Of a DNA stretch of 64,000 nt, positions 18,471 to 26,785 are shown piece by piece. The stretch spans positions 1 through 64,000 of the forward strand of contig JBGSYQ010000529.1 of the NCBI GenBank assembly GCA_041750795.1, read 5' to 3'. The DNA comes from JTS-RE94 sp041750795 (GTDB lineage Bacteria; Planctomycetota; Planctomycetia; Pirellulales; PALSA-1355). Each line of letters opens with the position of its first letter. Positions within the stretch are counted from its first letter, which is position 1. Both the position numbers and the translations under genes were made by a program. The notes under the pieces were generated by a model. That model was not told the origin of the DNA. It saw only the letters and a list, made by a program, of their open reading frames with translations, and did not search any database.

Positions 18471-20645
18471 TCAGCGAGTCGACGACCGGAGCTCGATCTG
18501 TTGCGACAATTCCTTTTTCATCTCCGTGAACACGCTGCTCCAGTCGCCGCCGCTTGATTGCCGGAACAGACGCATCGTCGGATACCAGGGACTATCCGTG
18601 CGGCCGGTCAGCCATCGCCATTCGCCGGCCTTGGGCAGCGCCAACCAAACGGGAAGCCCCAATCCACCGGCCAGGTGCGCGACGGCCGTGTCGCAACTGA
18701 TCACCAGGTCGAGGTTGCAGATGGCCGCCGCCGTATCCAAAAACGAATCCAGCGAACTCCCCAACTCGTCGACTTGCACCTGCCCGCCTGCCGTGGCGAG
18801 CTGTTCGACGCTCGGCCCTTTTTGCAAGCTGAATAGCTTCAGGCCGCTGATCTCGCCCAAGGGGGCAAACTCGATCAGCGGAATCGATCGCCGCTGATCG
18901 AACATGTACTGCGGGTTGCCTTGCCACACGATGCCTGTCTTGAAGACGTCGCCACCGGGCATTTTCGCGCGCCATTGCTTGAGCGATCTGGAGTCGGCGG
19001 CCAGATAGGGGACTTCGTTGGGAATCGTGTCCAGTGTCGTCCCCAGCAAGCGTGGCAGGCTCAACAGCGGCACGTGCAGATCGCAACGGGGTAGTTCCTC
19101 GCCGCGAGCGATCACGCCCGTAAAGCCAGAGGCCTTGAGCAACGAGGCCAGCTCGAGCTGAACGTCAACGTAAACGATACCTCGCTGCCGCTTGAGCAGG
19201 TTGAGATAGCGAATGAAGTGGAGCGTGTCGCCGAGGCCCTGTTCGGCGAGCACCATCAGCGAGCGTCCGTCCAGCGGCGAACCGTCCCACATCGGCGCTT
19301 CGTAAGTGCGAAGCTTGAAGTCCTTGCATTTGAGGCGCCACTCATATTCTCCCCAGCCTTCGGCGAAGTCGCCCCGGCCGAGCGGAATAAAGGATCGATA
19401 GAAATGCGTTTCGGCACTATCGGGATCGACGCGCAGGGCGTCGTCGTAGGCGGCCAGCGCTTCGTCGTCCCGGCCCTGCTGGTGCAGGGCTCCGCCCAGT
19501 GAATAGCGGGCCTGAACATGGCGAGGATCGAGCGCGATGGCGCGTTGCAGGTGCTCAATGCCCTCGTCGGAATGGCCCAGCATGAGCAGCGCCGCGCCGG
19601 CGTTGGCGGCGGCATCGGCCGAGTTGGGGTCGAGCTCCACGGCCTTGCGAAAGTGTACCAGTGCTGGTTCGTATTGCTTTTGGCTGTGGTAGGTTCCGCC
19701 CAGGACGTGATGCGCCTCGAACGAGTCGGGCTCCAACTCGAGGACTTTGTGGCAATAGGCGGCCGCGGCCTGGTGGTCCTTGCGATCGTGCAACAGCGAA
19801 GCCAAATTCACCAGCGCGGCGGCCGAGTCGGGCTTGATCGACAGTGCCAGGCGAAAGCACTGTTCGGCCCGATCGGTGTCTCCCAGTCCACGATAAACGC
19901 AGCCGAGATTGCTTTGCGCAGCGCTGTGCCTGGGATCGAGCCGGATGGCCTGTTGCAAGAGCGGCGCCGCCTCGGCCAGTCGATTCTGCATCTGGAACAA
20001 CGACCCCAGGCGGTAGAGCGCGTCGATGTGATTCGGATCGATCTGCAGGATGCGCCGCCACAAAGCCTCGGTCTGTGGGTAGTTGCCCAACAACGACTGC
20101 GTGACGGCCAGGCTGACGAGGGCCTTGAGATAGTCGGGCCGCGCCGCGACAGCGGCGGAGTAGCTCGCTTCGGCTTCCGGCAATCGATTCGATTCACGCA
20201 GCAGATTGCCCAGGTTGAAGTGGGCCTCCGCAAACTGCGGGTTCGAACGCACGGCTTCGCGATAGCTGGCTTCGGCTTCGGCCTTTCGGCCGAGTTGATT
20301 CAGCAGCGCGCCGAGGTTGTAGTGCGCTTGTACGTCGTCGGCGTTGAGCGTCAGCGCGCGGAGAAAGCTTGCCTCGGCCGGCGCGTGTTGATGGAGCGTG
20401 GCGTAGACAGCGCCCAGGTGGTTGAGGTAATTCGGCTGCTCGTTGATGGCGATCGCATGCTCAATGGCTTGCGCCGCCTCGGCGTGGCGGCCGGACTGGT
20501 GCGCGACCAGCCCGAGCAAATGCCAGGCGTCGGCGTGGCGTGGCTGGCCGGCCAGCACCTGTCGATAGAGTTGCTCCGCCTGCGCGAGCTCTCCGCGCTG
20601 GTGATGAGCAAAAGCACGCGCTAGTGGGTCGCCGGTGGTGTTCAC
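18471..20645 (-). CDS. TPR protein with C-terminal glycosyltransferase-like domain
   Basis: About 724 residues from the GTG at 20645. The N-terminal roughly 450 residues are about a dozen tetratricopeptide repeats (for example AQAEQLYRQVLAGQP, AEASYREAVRSNP, AEQCFRLALSIKP). The C-terminal roughly 270 residues (from FAEGWGEYEWRLKC) form a GT-B-like domain with EQGLGDTLHFIRYL, GIVWQGNP, RSIPL and VISCDTAVAHLAGGLG. This is the arrangement of bacterial proteins related to GT41/heptosyltransferase-like enzymes. Catalysis on a protein or glycan is inferred only. A longer frame begins at 20825 but would overlap the upstream gene by about 165 bases. The GTG lies 14 bases past the stop of that gene, a paralogue, so the two are very likely co-transcribed. 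Confidence 0.83.
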   Translation of the reverse strand: MNTTGDPLARAFAHHQRGELAQAEQLYRQVLAGQPRHADAWHLLGLVAHQSGRHAEAAQAIEHAIAINEQPNYLNHLGAVYATLHQHAPAEASFLRALTLNADDVQAHYNLGALLNQLGRKAEAEASYREAVRSNPQFAEAHFNLGNLLRESNRLPEAEASYSAAVAARPDYLKALVSLAVTQSLLGNYPQTEALWRRILQIDPNHIDALYRLGSLFQMQNRLAEAAPLLQQAIRLDPRHSAAQSNLGCVYRGLGDTDRAEQCFRLALSIKPDSAAALVNLASLLHDRKDHQAAAAYCHKVLELEPDSFEAHHVLGGTYHSQKQYEPALVHFRKAVELDPNSADAAANAGAALLMLGHSDEGIEHLQRAIALDPRHVQARYSLGGALHQQGRDDEALAAYDDALRVDPDSAETHFYRSFIPLGRGDFAEGWGEYEWRLKCKDFKLRTYEAPMWDGSPLDGRSLMVLAEQGLGDTLHFIRYLNLLKRQRGIVYVDVQLELASLLKASGFTGVIARGEELPRCDLHVPLLSLPRLLGTTLDTIPNEVPYLAADSRSLKQWRAKMPGGDVFKTGIVWQGNPQYMFDQRRSIPLIEFAPLGEISGLKLFSLQKGPSVEQLATAGGQVQVDELGSSLDSFLDTAAAICNLDLVISCDTAVAHLAGGLGLPVWLALPKAGEWRWLTGRTDSPWYPTMRLFRQSSGGDWSSVFTEMKKELSQQIELRSSTR

Positions 20646-20659
20646 GATTTCGTGGTGCT

Positions 20660-22147
20660 TTAGCGACTCGCGGTGAGGGCATTTAGCTCCGCGGCCATTT
20701 CGGCAAACACGGGCTCCCAAGCGCCGAGCTTTGGTTGGCGGAACAAACGCATCGTAGGGTACCAGGGCGTGTCGGTGCGACCGAGCAGCCATCGCCAATC
20801 CGCGTACGCCGGGATCGCCAACCAAACCGGCACGCCCAGGGCGCCTGCCAGGTGACCCAGCGAGGTGTCGCAGGTGATCAGCAGATCCAAATTGCGCAAG
20901 ATCGCGGCCACGTCAAGGAACGGCTCGGCCTGCGGATCGATGAGCTGTTGCAGATCGACGACCTGGAACTGATCCCCGACGGCGGCGAGTTGCTCGCGAC
21001 CGTGTCCTTTCTGCAAGCTCAGCAGGCTGACGCCGCCTACCCTCGCCAGCGAGCCGAACTGCGCAAGCGGGATCGAACGATAGCGATCGTCGCGGTGCGT
21101 GGGTCGGCCCTGCCAGGCAATGCCGACCTTCAGTCCGCGAAACGCTGCCAGTTGTGTGCGCCAACGCGCCACGCGTTCTTCGCTGGCCGTCAGGTACGGC
21201 ACTCCGCCCGGAATCGTGGCGAGCGTGGTGCCGAGCACGCGCGGCAGGCTGAGCAGCGGAATCTGAAAGTCGTAGCCGGTGGCGCTGGCGGCCGGCAGCG
21301 GCTGGTCGGGGGGCGCCTGGACTGCCAGATGCTCGATGCCCGCTTCGCGAAACAGGGGGATCAGCAATTGCGGCACCTCGAGCGTCACGCGCTGGCAGCG
21401 CTTGCGGACCAAGGGCAGGTAGCGCACGAACTGAATCATGTCGCCGATGCCTTGCTCGCCGTGGACGATCAACGATGGCGCGGCCAGCGGCCCGCCGTCC
21501 CATTCGGCTTCGGGGCGGCGCCGCGTGCCGAACTCCGGAAAATCCAACCGCGCCTCGTAGTCGCGAAAGCCTTCGACAAAGTGCCCTTGCGTGAGCAAGA
21601 CCATGCCGCGGTTGTAGCGCGCATAGCGCGAATCAGGATCGATGGCAAGTGCCGCGTTGAAATGTTCAAGTGCCGCGTCGTATTGCCCCGCGCCTTTTAG
21701 CAGTATGCCCAGATTGACGTGGGACGCACGGTGCCGCGGCTGTAACTGGAGCGTGCGACGGTAGTAGCCGGCTGCTTCGTCGCGGCGGCCGGCATGTTCC
21801 ATCACCAGGCCCAGGTGATACGTGGCGTCGGGCTGCTGAGGATCGAATTGCAGGGCACGCAGCAACACTACTTCGGCCTGTTGATAGCGGCCGGTCATCA
21901 CATAGATGGAACCCAGATTGATCAAGACGCGCAGATTGTGCGGCTCTTGCGCCGCGGCTTGTTCGAGCAGGGTTATGCCTTCGTCGCGGCGCCCCGCGTC
22001 GACGACCAGCGCGGCGTAGCGGTTGAGCGTCTCCGCGTGGCCCGGATACTGAGCGAGCACCTGCCGGTAGATCGACTCGGCCTGCTCCCAACGGCGCGCC
22101 TGATGGTGCGAGAGTCCCAGTGCCAGGGCTTCGGAAATCGTGGGCAT
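20660..22147 (-). CDS. TPR protein with C-terminal glycosyltransferase-like domain (paralogue)
   Basis: About 495 residues from the ATG at 22147; an in-frame start 45 bases upstream adds an unlike sequence. It has five to six TPR units (AESIYRQVLAQYP, LLRALQFDPQQPDATY, ALEHFNAALAIDP) and then the same C-terminal domain as the next gene: FVEGFRDYEARLDFP, EQGIGDMIQFVRYLP, GIAWQGRP, RSIPLAQF and LITCDTSLGHLAGALGVPVW. Both proteins end with near-identical WLLGRTDTPWYPTMRLFRQ-type segments, so they arose by duplication and later differed in TPR number. No signal peptide is seen, so a cytoplasmic location is expected. The target glycan or protein is unknown. Confidence 0.83.
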   Translation of the reverse strand: MPTISEALALGLSHHQARRWEQAESIYRQVLAQYPGHAETLNRYAALVVDAGRRDEGITLLEQAAAQEPHNLRVLINLGSIYVMTGRYQQAEVVLLRALQFDPQQPDATYHLGLVMEHAGRRDEAAGYYRRTLQLQPRHRASHVNLGILLKGAGQYDAALEHFNAALAIDPDSRYARYNRGMVLLTQGHFVEGFRDYEARLDFPEFGTRRRPEAEWDGGPLAAPSLIVHGEQGIGDMIQFVRYLPLVRKRCQRVTLEVPQLLIPLFREAGIEHLAVQAPPDQPLPAASATGYDFQIPLLSLPRVLGTTLATIPGGVPYLTASEERVARWRTQLAAFRGLKVGIAWQGRPTHRDDRYRSIPLAQFGSLARVGGVSLLSLQKGHGREQLAAVGDQFQVVDLQQLIDPQAEPFLDVAAILRNLDLLITCDTSLGHLAGALGVPVWLAIPAYADWRWLLGRTDTPWYPTMRLFRQPKLGAWEPVFAEMAAELNALTASR

Positions 22148-22192
22148 GGCTGACGACTGAAAGATCGCGCGTGGGTGACGTTCGCCGACCAA

Positions 22193-23431
22193 CTACGGTT
22201 GGCCGACGGCCAACAGATGCGATTCGGTGCGCAGAAACATGCGTCCGCCGGCGACGGCCGGCGTGGCGCGGCTGGTCTCGCCCAGCGCACTACGACCCAG
22301 CAACTGGTACTGGTCGGCAGCGGCCAGGCACACTACGTCGCCATCCACCGACACTCCGTAAATGCGGTCTGCCACGCGCACCGGCGAACTGAAGTAGTTG
22401 CCGCCGACGCGCTGGCGCCAGCGAACCTCGCCCGTGGCGCCGTCGATGCAACTGGCGATGCCGCGATCGTTCCACAGAAACACCAGCTTGCCGTGCGTGA
22501 CCATCGTGGGCACGTAGGGCGCCAACGCGCGATCGATGCGATACACGGCGCGCGGCTCGTCGTCCGTCGAAGTGGGCGGTTCGACGGCAATCACGGCATT
22601 GTTGCCGGCCCCGTCGCCGCAGGCGGCCAGCACCAGGTTCTCGAACAAAATGGGCGAGCCGACGGGCCGCCGCTCCAGCGCCGCCAATTCCCAGTGGGTC
22701 GAGCCGTTCGTCGGATCGAGGCTGGCCACGCCGTGTGAGCGTCCCACCACGATCAACTCGTCCGGCTGACCGGGCCGCTGCCGAATGCAGGGCGCCGCAT
22801 ACGAGGCGTTCTGCTCGACCAGCACCTGGCGTGGAACCTTCCAGCGGATGGCGCCGCTGGCGGCGTCGACGGCCACCAGAAAACTCTCGCCATCCTGATC
22901 GTTGGTGAGGATCACCAGATCGCGATACACGACCGGCGACGCGGCGAAGCCGTGCTGGCTGGTGAAGCTACCCAAGGGCAGCCGCCAGAGCTCGTTGCCC
23001 TGGTGGTCGAAGGCCAACAAGGCAAGTTCCTCGGGCGTGGCCCAGGCGCAGTAAACGCGCTTGGCGTCGGCGGCGGGCGTGCTTGAGGCGAACGTGTTTT
23101 GCTGATGAACGTGGTAGCGCGAGGCGGGGTAGTCTCGCTTCCAAAGCAAGCGGCCGTCGCGCGCCGACAGGCACAGCACGTGTCGCGTGCCATCGGTCAC
23201 GTCGGCGCTGGTCAGAAAAATGCGATCGCCCCACAACACGGGTGACGAGTTACCCTTGCCGGGTAGTTCGACCTTCCACAACAGCTCGTCGTCGTCCCAG
23301 GCGACGGGAATCGTGGTGGCGTCGCTTTGACCGGCTCCGTTAGGGCCGCGAAAGCGCGGCCACTCCTGGGCAGGCAAGGCCGACCACGCGAGCAACCAAG
23401 ACAACGCGACAGCGAGAGAGAACCGAATCAT
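22193..23431 (-). CDS. Secreted PQQ-type beta-propeller repeat protein
   Basis: About 412 residues from the ATG at 23431. The N-terminus MIRFSLAVALSWLLAWSALPAQ is a typical Sec signal peptide with a likely cut after a small residue near 20-22. The mature protein opens with WPRFRGPNGAGQSD, the usual entry to planctomycete and Verrucomicrobia outer-membrane-assembly-like PQQ propellers. It carries repeated blades such as GRLLWKRDYPAS, GNELWRLPLGSF, GAIRWKVPRQVL and GEVRWRQRVGGN. It lacks obvious PQQ-dehydrogenase catalytic residues, so it is more likely a binding or scaffold protein (BamB-like fold) in the periplasm. It is 45 bases upstream of the TPR pair on the same strand and about 50 bases downstream of the sigma-54 activator gene, so one transcript may cover all four. 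Confidence 0.85.
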   Translation of the reverse strand: MIRFSLAVALSWLLAWSALPAQEWPRFRGPNGAGQSDATTIPVAWDDDELLWKVELPGKGNSSPVLWGDRIFLTSADVTDGTRHVLCLSARDGRLLWKRDYPASRYHVHQQNTFASSTPAADAKRVYCAWATPEELALLAFDHQGNELWRLPLGSFTSQHGFAASPVVYRDLVILTNDQDGESFLVAVDAASGAIRWKVPRQVLVEQNASYAAPCIRQRPGQPDELIVVGRSHGVASLDPTNGSTHWELAALERRPVGSPILFENLVLAACGDGAGNNAVIAVEPPTSTDDEPRAVYRIDRALAPYVPTMVTHGKLVFLWNDRGIASCIDGATGEVRWRQRVGGNYFSSPVRVADRIYGVSVDGDVVCLAAADQYQLLGRSALGETSRATPAVAGGRMFLRTESHLLAVGQP

Positions 23432-23481
23432 CGTGAGAGGCTCCTGCGAGAAAGGCACTTGCCCGGCGCTGGGGCGGGGCG

Positions 23482-25371
23482 CTAGCGCTCGATGCGATAC
23501 TCGTCGACTTTACGATACAAGGTGGCGCGGCCGATGCCCAGTAGGTTGGCGGCTTCCGGTACGTTGCCGCCGGTCCGCGCCAAGGCGTCTTTGATGAGAC
23601 GCTGCTCCCAATACTGCAAATTGAGCGATTCCAATTCGCCGCCGACCGGATCCAGCAGGCCGAGATCCGCCACGCGGATTTCCTGGTTATCGGCCAGCAC
23701 CACCGCGCTATCGATCACATTGCGCAATTGCCGCACGTTGCCGGGCCACTGATAGGCCAGCAGCTTGGCGCGGGCCTCGGCCGAGAGCCGCACTCCGGGC
23801 CGGCCGTGCTGGCGGCGGAAGTGGTCGAGAAGGAAGTCGACCAGCCGTGCTACGTCAGGCCCACGCTCGCGCAGCGGAGGCGCTCGCAATTCGAACACGG
23901 CCAGCCGATAGTACAAATCCTCGCGAAACTTCTTCTGGCGGACGTACGTCTGCAGATTCTGGTTCGTGGCCGCGATCACGCGCACGTCGACGCTGATCTC
24001 CTTCTGTCCGCCCACGGGCAGAAACGGATGCCCCTCGAGAATGCGCAGCAGCTTGGCCTGGCCTTCGAGGGTCATCTCGCCGACTTCGTCGAGGAACAGC
24101 GTGCCCAAATCGGCCTGCTGGAAGTAGCCCACGTGGTCGCGATCGGCGCTGGTGAACGAGCCGGCTTTGTGCCCGAAGAGCTGGCTTTCCATCAGTTCCT
24201 GGGGAATGGCCGCGCAATTGACGCAGAGCATCGGCCGGTCGGCGCGGGCGCTCTCCTGGTGTACGGCGCGGGCGATGAGCTCCTTGCCGGTGCCGCTTTC
24301 GCCGGTGATCAGCACGCAACTGCCGGCGCGGGCCATGCGCGCTATTTTGCTCTTCAATTCAACCATCGAGGGGCATTCGCCGATAATCTCGCCTTGGTCG
24401 GGCAGCTTGGCGACCAGGTGTTGATACTCGGTAGTCAAGTTGCGTTCGCGCTGCGCTCGCACCAATGCGACGGTGGTGATGTTGGCCAGTGAGATGGCGA
24501 AGTCGAAGTCCGATTGGCGGAAGCGCCCGTGTTCGAGATAGGCGTGGACGGCGCCCAGCACGGACGTGTTGTGTACCAGGGGAACGCACAGCGCGTCGGC
24601 ATAGTGTTCGAGGCTTTCGGAGGTTTCGCCGCTGCGGTGGTTGGTCACCCAAACGGCCTGCCCTTGACGTGACACCATTTCGGTCAGCGACTTGGAGAGC
24701 GTGACGTGCGGGCCGGCGTTGGGAGGAATGACCAGCCGGGGCTTCAACTCGCCGTTGTCGTTGAGCCACAAGAAACCCGAGATCGTAGCACGCGTCCAAT
24801 CCATCAGCAGTTCGAGCGACGTGCGCACCACCTCGTCGGGCGAGTCGCACCCCAGCAGCTTGATGCTGAACTGATACAGCAAGAGCAGTTCCTTGGTGCG
24901 CTGCGAATCGCGCAGCGCGGCCAGTACGCTCGACTCGGAAGTGATGCCGTCAACGAGTTGGTTCTTGATGACGGTCTCGGTCAGGCCGTCTTCCTCGGCG
25001 GCCGAGTCGAGGGTCGGCGGCTGGTCGGTCAAGTGGAATTCGAACTCGGTAGTGCCTACGCGCACGTGGTGCCCGTCGCTCAAGGCCACGTCGTCGATGC
25101 GTTGATCGTTGACAAACGTGCCGTTGCGGCTGTCGACATCGCGAATGTGCCAGATGCCGCTCTGCTGCAGGATGATGGCGTGTACGCGCGAACAAAGCGG
25201 GTCGTTCAAGGCGATTGCGCACTCGGGATCGCGCCCCAGGCGATTCTCCTCGGTCGGATCGAGCAGGAAGCTCACCCCGTTGCGGCTGCCGACGGTCATC
25301 GTCAGGTATACGTACACGGGCAGGCGCTGAGGTGGTGAGAGAGAAGGAGTTTCCAAGGCTGGGCGATCCAT
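23482..25371 (-). CDS. FHA-GAF sigma-54-dependent transcription activator
   Basis: About 629 residues from the ATG at 25371. An FHA domain lies near residues 20-115 (LGRDPECAIALNDPLCSRVHA, SRNGTFVNDQRI), so the input is probably binding of a phosphothreonine protein. A GAF-like domain follows (about 150-300). The AAA+ module (about 325-560) has Walker A GESGTGKE and Walker B GTLFLDEVGEM. A Fis-type helix-turn-helix is at the end (GNVPEAANLLGIGRATLYRKV). The sigma-54 contact loop, usually GAFTGA, reads GSFTSA here, with Ser for the second Gly. This may weaken or alter sigma-54 engagement. There is no receiver domain, so control is probably through a Ser/Thr kinase. It starts the minus-strand run towards the PQQ and TPR genes, which it may regulate. 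Confidence 0.9.
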   Translation of the reverse strand: MDRPALETPSLSPPQRLPVYVYLTMTVGSRNGVSFLLDPTEENRLGRDPECAIALNDPLCSRVHAIILQQSGIWHIRDVDSRNGTFVNDQRIDDVALSDGHHVRVGTTEFEFHLTDQPPTLDSAAEEDGLTETVIKNQLVDGITSESSVLAALRDSQRTKELLLLYQFSIKLLGCDSPDEVVRTSLELLMDWTRATISGFLWLNDNGELKPRLVIPPNAGPHVTLSKSLTEMVSRQGQAVWVTNHRSGETSESLEHYADALCVPLVHNTSVLGAVHAYLEHGRFRQSDFDFAISLANITTVALVRAQRERNLTTEYQHLVAKLPDQGEIIGECPSMVELKSKIARMARAGSCVLITGESGTGKELIARAVHQESARADRPMLCVNCAAIPQELMESQLFGHKAGSFTSADRDHVGYFQQADLGTLFLDEVGEMTLEGQAKLLRILEGHPFLPVGGQKEISVDVRVIAATNQNLQTYVRQKKFREDLYYRLAVFELRAPPLRERGPDVARLVDFLLDHFRRQHGRPGVRLSAEARAKLLAYQWPGNVRQLRNVIDSAVVLADNQEIRVADLGLLDPVGGELESLNLQYWEQRLIKDALARTGGNVPEAANLLGIGRATLYRKVDEYRIER

Positions 25372-25569
25372 CGGCAGGACGGCGCGTTCATTCAGTATAC
25401 CGCGCCCGGCGGGTGACTGGGACCGCGGCGCCAAGACGTCGATTTTGCTTCAGGCGCCGTCGCGTTGTCCCTTCCAAGGGTCGCTCACTAGAATGGCCAC
25501 AGGCGTATGCCATGCGGGCGGTTGGTCGCTTTTTTCTCGTGACATTTCCTCCAGTTGACGGCCCTCGTG

Positions 25570-26391
25570 ATGATGGCCTTCGGATTGATGGCCGCGGCAT
25601 CGAAGTTCGATAGTTTGCCAGCCGATGCGGGGTTGCTGCTCGTGGGGCACGGCACGCGCTATGCGCCCGGCGTTGACGAGTTCTTGAACCTGGCCGAGCG
25701 TGTGGCCGCGCGCGCAAGTGGCCGGGCCGTCGAGCCGTGCTTTCTCGAGATCGCTGCGCCCTCGATTGCCCAGGGTTTTGCGCGGCTCGTCGAGCAGGGG
25801 GTGACAAGCGTGGTGGTGGCGCCTGTAATTCTGTTTGCCGCCGGGCACATCCGCCACGACATTCCGAGTGAAGTGGTGGCCGCGGCCCGGGAGTATTGCG
25901 GTGTAGCAGTGGCGCAAGCACCGCACTTGGGATGTCATCCGGCGCTGGCCCAACTGTCCAGCCAGCGATTCGCCGAGGCGTTGAACTTGGGACCGCGCGT
26001 CGCGCCGGAGGATACGGCGCTGGTAATGGTGGGACGCGGCAGCCGCAACGCCGAGGCCACCGAAGAGATGCTGCGCTTTGCGCAATTGCGCCACGCGACC
26101 TCGCCGGTCGGCGACACGCGCACCGCGTTTCTGGCGATGGCCGATCCGCCGCTTGGTGAAACACTCGAACGGTTGGCCGAGGGGCCGATGAAGCGCGTGG
26201 TGGTGCAACCCCATCTGCTGTTTGCCGGCGAGCTTATCGAGCGGGTGCGATCGCTGGTGCGCGACTTCGCGAAGCGGCATGCCCACGTCGATTGGCGCGT
26301 GACCCAGCACCTTGGTCCCGACGAATTGGTGGCCACGGCGATTCTCGATCGCGTCCACGAAGCGGCGCGCTTGCCGGTCGATGGTTGCTGA
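25570..26391 (+). CDS. CbiX/sirohydrochlorin-type chelatase family protein
   Basis: About 273 residues with two tandem CbiX-like halves, as in class II chelatases that insert cobalt, nickel or iron into sirohydrochlorin. The first half has LLLVGHGTRYAPGVDEF with the metal-binding His, then VVVAPVILFAAGHIRHDIP with the second His. The second half has LVMVGRGSRNAEA and VVVQPHLLFAGELIERV, degenerate at one His position (GRGS instead of GHGS) but retaining the His after Pro. No cobalamin or siroheme genes are adjacent, so the metal and pathway are not fixed. The first in-frame start is a TTG at 25555; the ATG at 25570 is preferred. It is divergent from the sigma-54 activator gene. Confidence 0.85.
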   Translation: MMAFGLMAAASKFDSLPADAGLLLVGHGTRYAPGVDEFLNLAERVAARASGRAVEPCFLEIAAPSIAQGFARLVEQGVTSVVVAPVILFAAGHIRHDIPSEVVAAAREYCGVAVAQAPHLGCHPALAQLSSQRFAEALNLGPRVAPEDTALVMVGRGSRNAEATEEMLRFAQLRHATSPVGDTRTAFLAMADPPLGETLERLAEGPMKRVVVQPHLLFAGELIERVRSLVRDFAKRHAHVDWRVTQHLGPDELVATAILDRVHEAARLPVDGC

Positions 26392-26785
26392 CAGGTCCTG
26401 CACGTGCGCCAAGCTGCGGCATGTTCGACGGTGACGTGCTGCCCCATCGAATTGAGGTGGAGCGAGCCTGCTGAATTGCCGATGCCAAGGCGTAGGGTTC
26501 GCCCGCGGCGGACCTGTGGCCTATCTTTGTGTATCCGGCCGATTCGGCTCGAGGCGCGACCCAAGGACGCACGGCAAGCGTAGCTACCTGTGAGGCGATG
26601 CCGCCCTCCGCTCGATTGGCGCGACTTTGGCGGTGATATCACGGGCCGGCGATAGCAGTTGCGGGAATTTGGGCCATCCATCCTGATCTTGCAATCGGGG
26701 AGCAGGGCAGCTAGGATCCCGTTTAACCCGTTCAAATTGCGGCACTTAGGCTTTCTGGGCAGCAGCAAAACACGAGGAATCACTG
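26392..26785. other. Intergenic region upstream of the S41 protease gene
   Basis: About 394 bases with no convincing open frame or RNA structure. Its last 100 bases contain the promoter listed separately. The rest shows nothing I can name. Confidence 0.5.
26689..26717 (+). promoter_or_regulatory. Putative sigma-70-type promoter of the S41 protease gene
   Basis: TTGCAA (26689-26694) and TAGGAT (26712-26717) are separated by 17 bases. They lie about 70 bases before the ATG at 26786. This is a consensus match by eye only. Confidence 0.4.
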
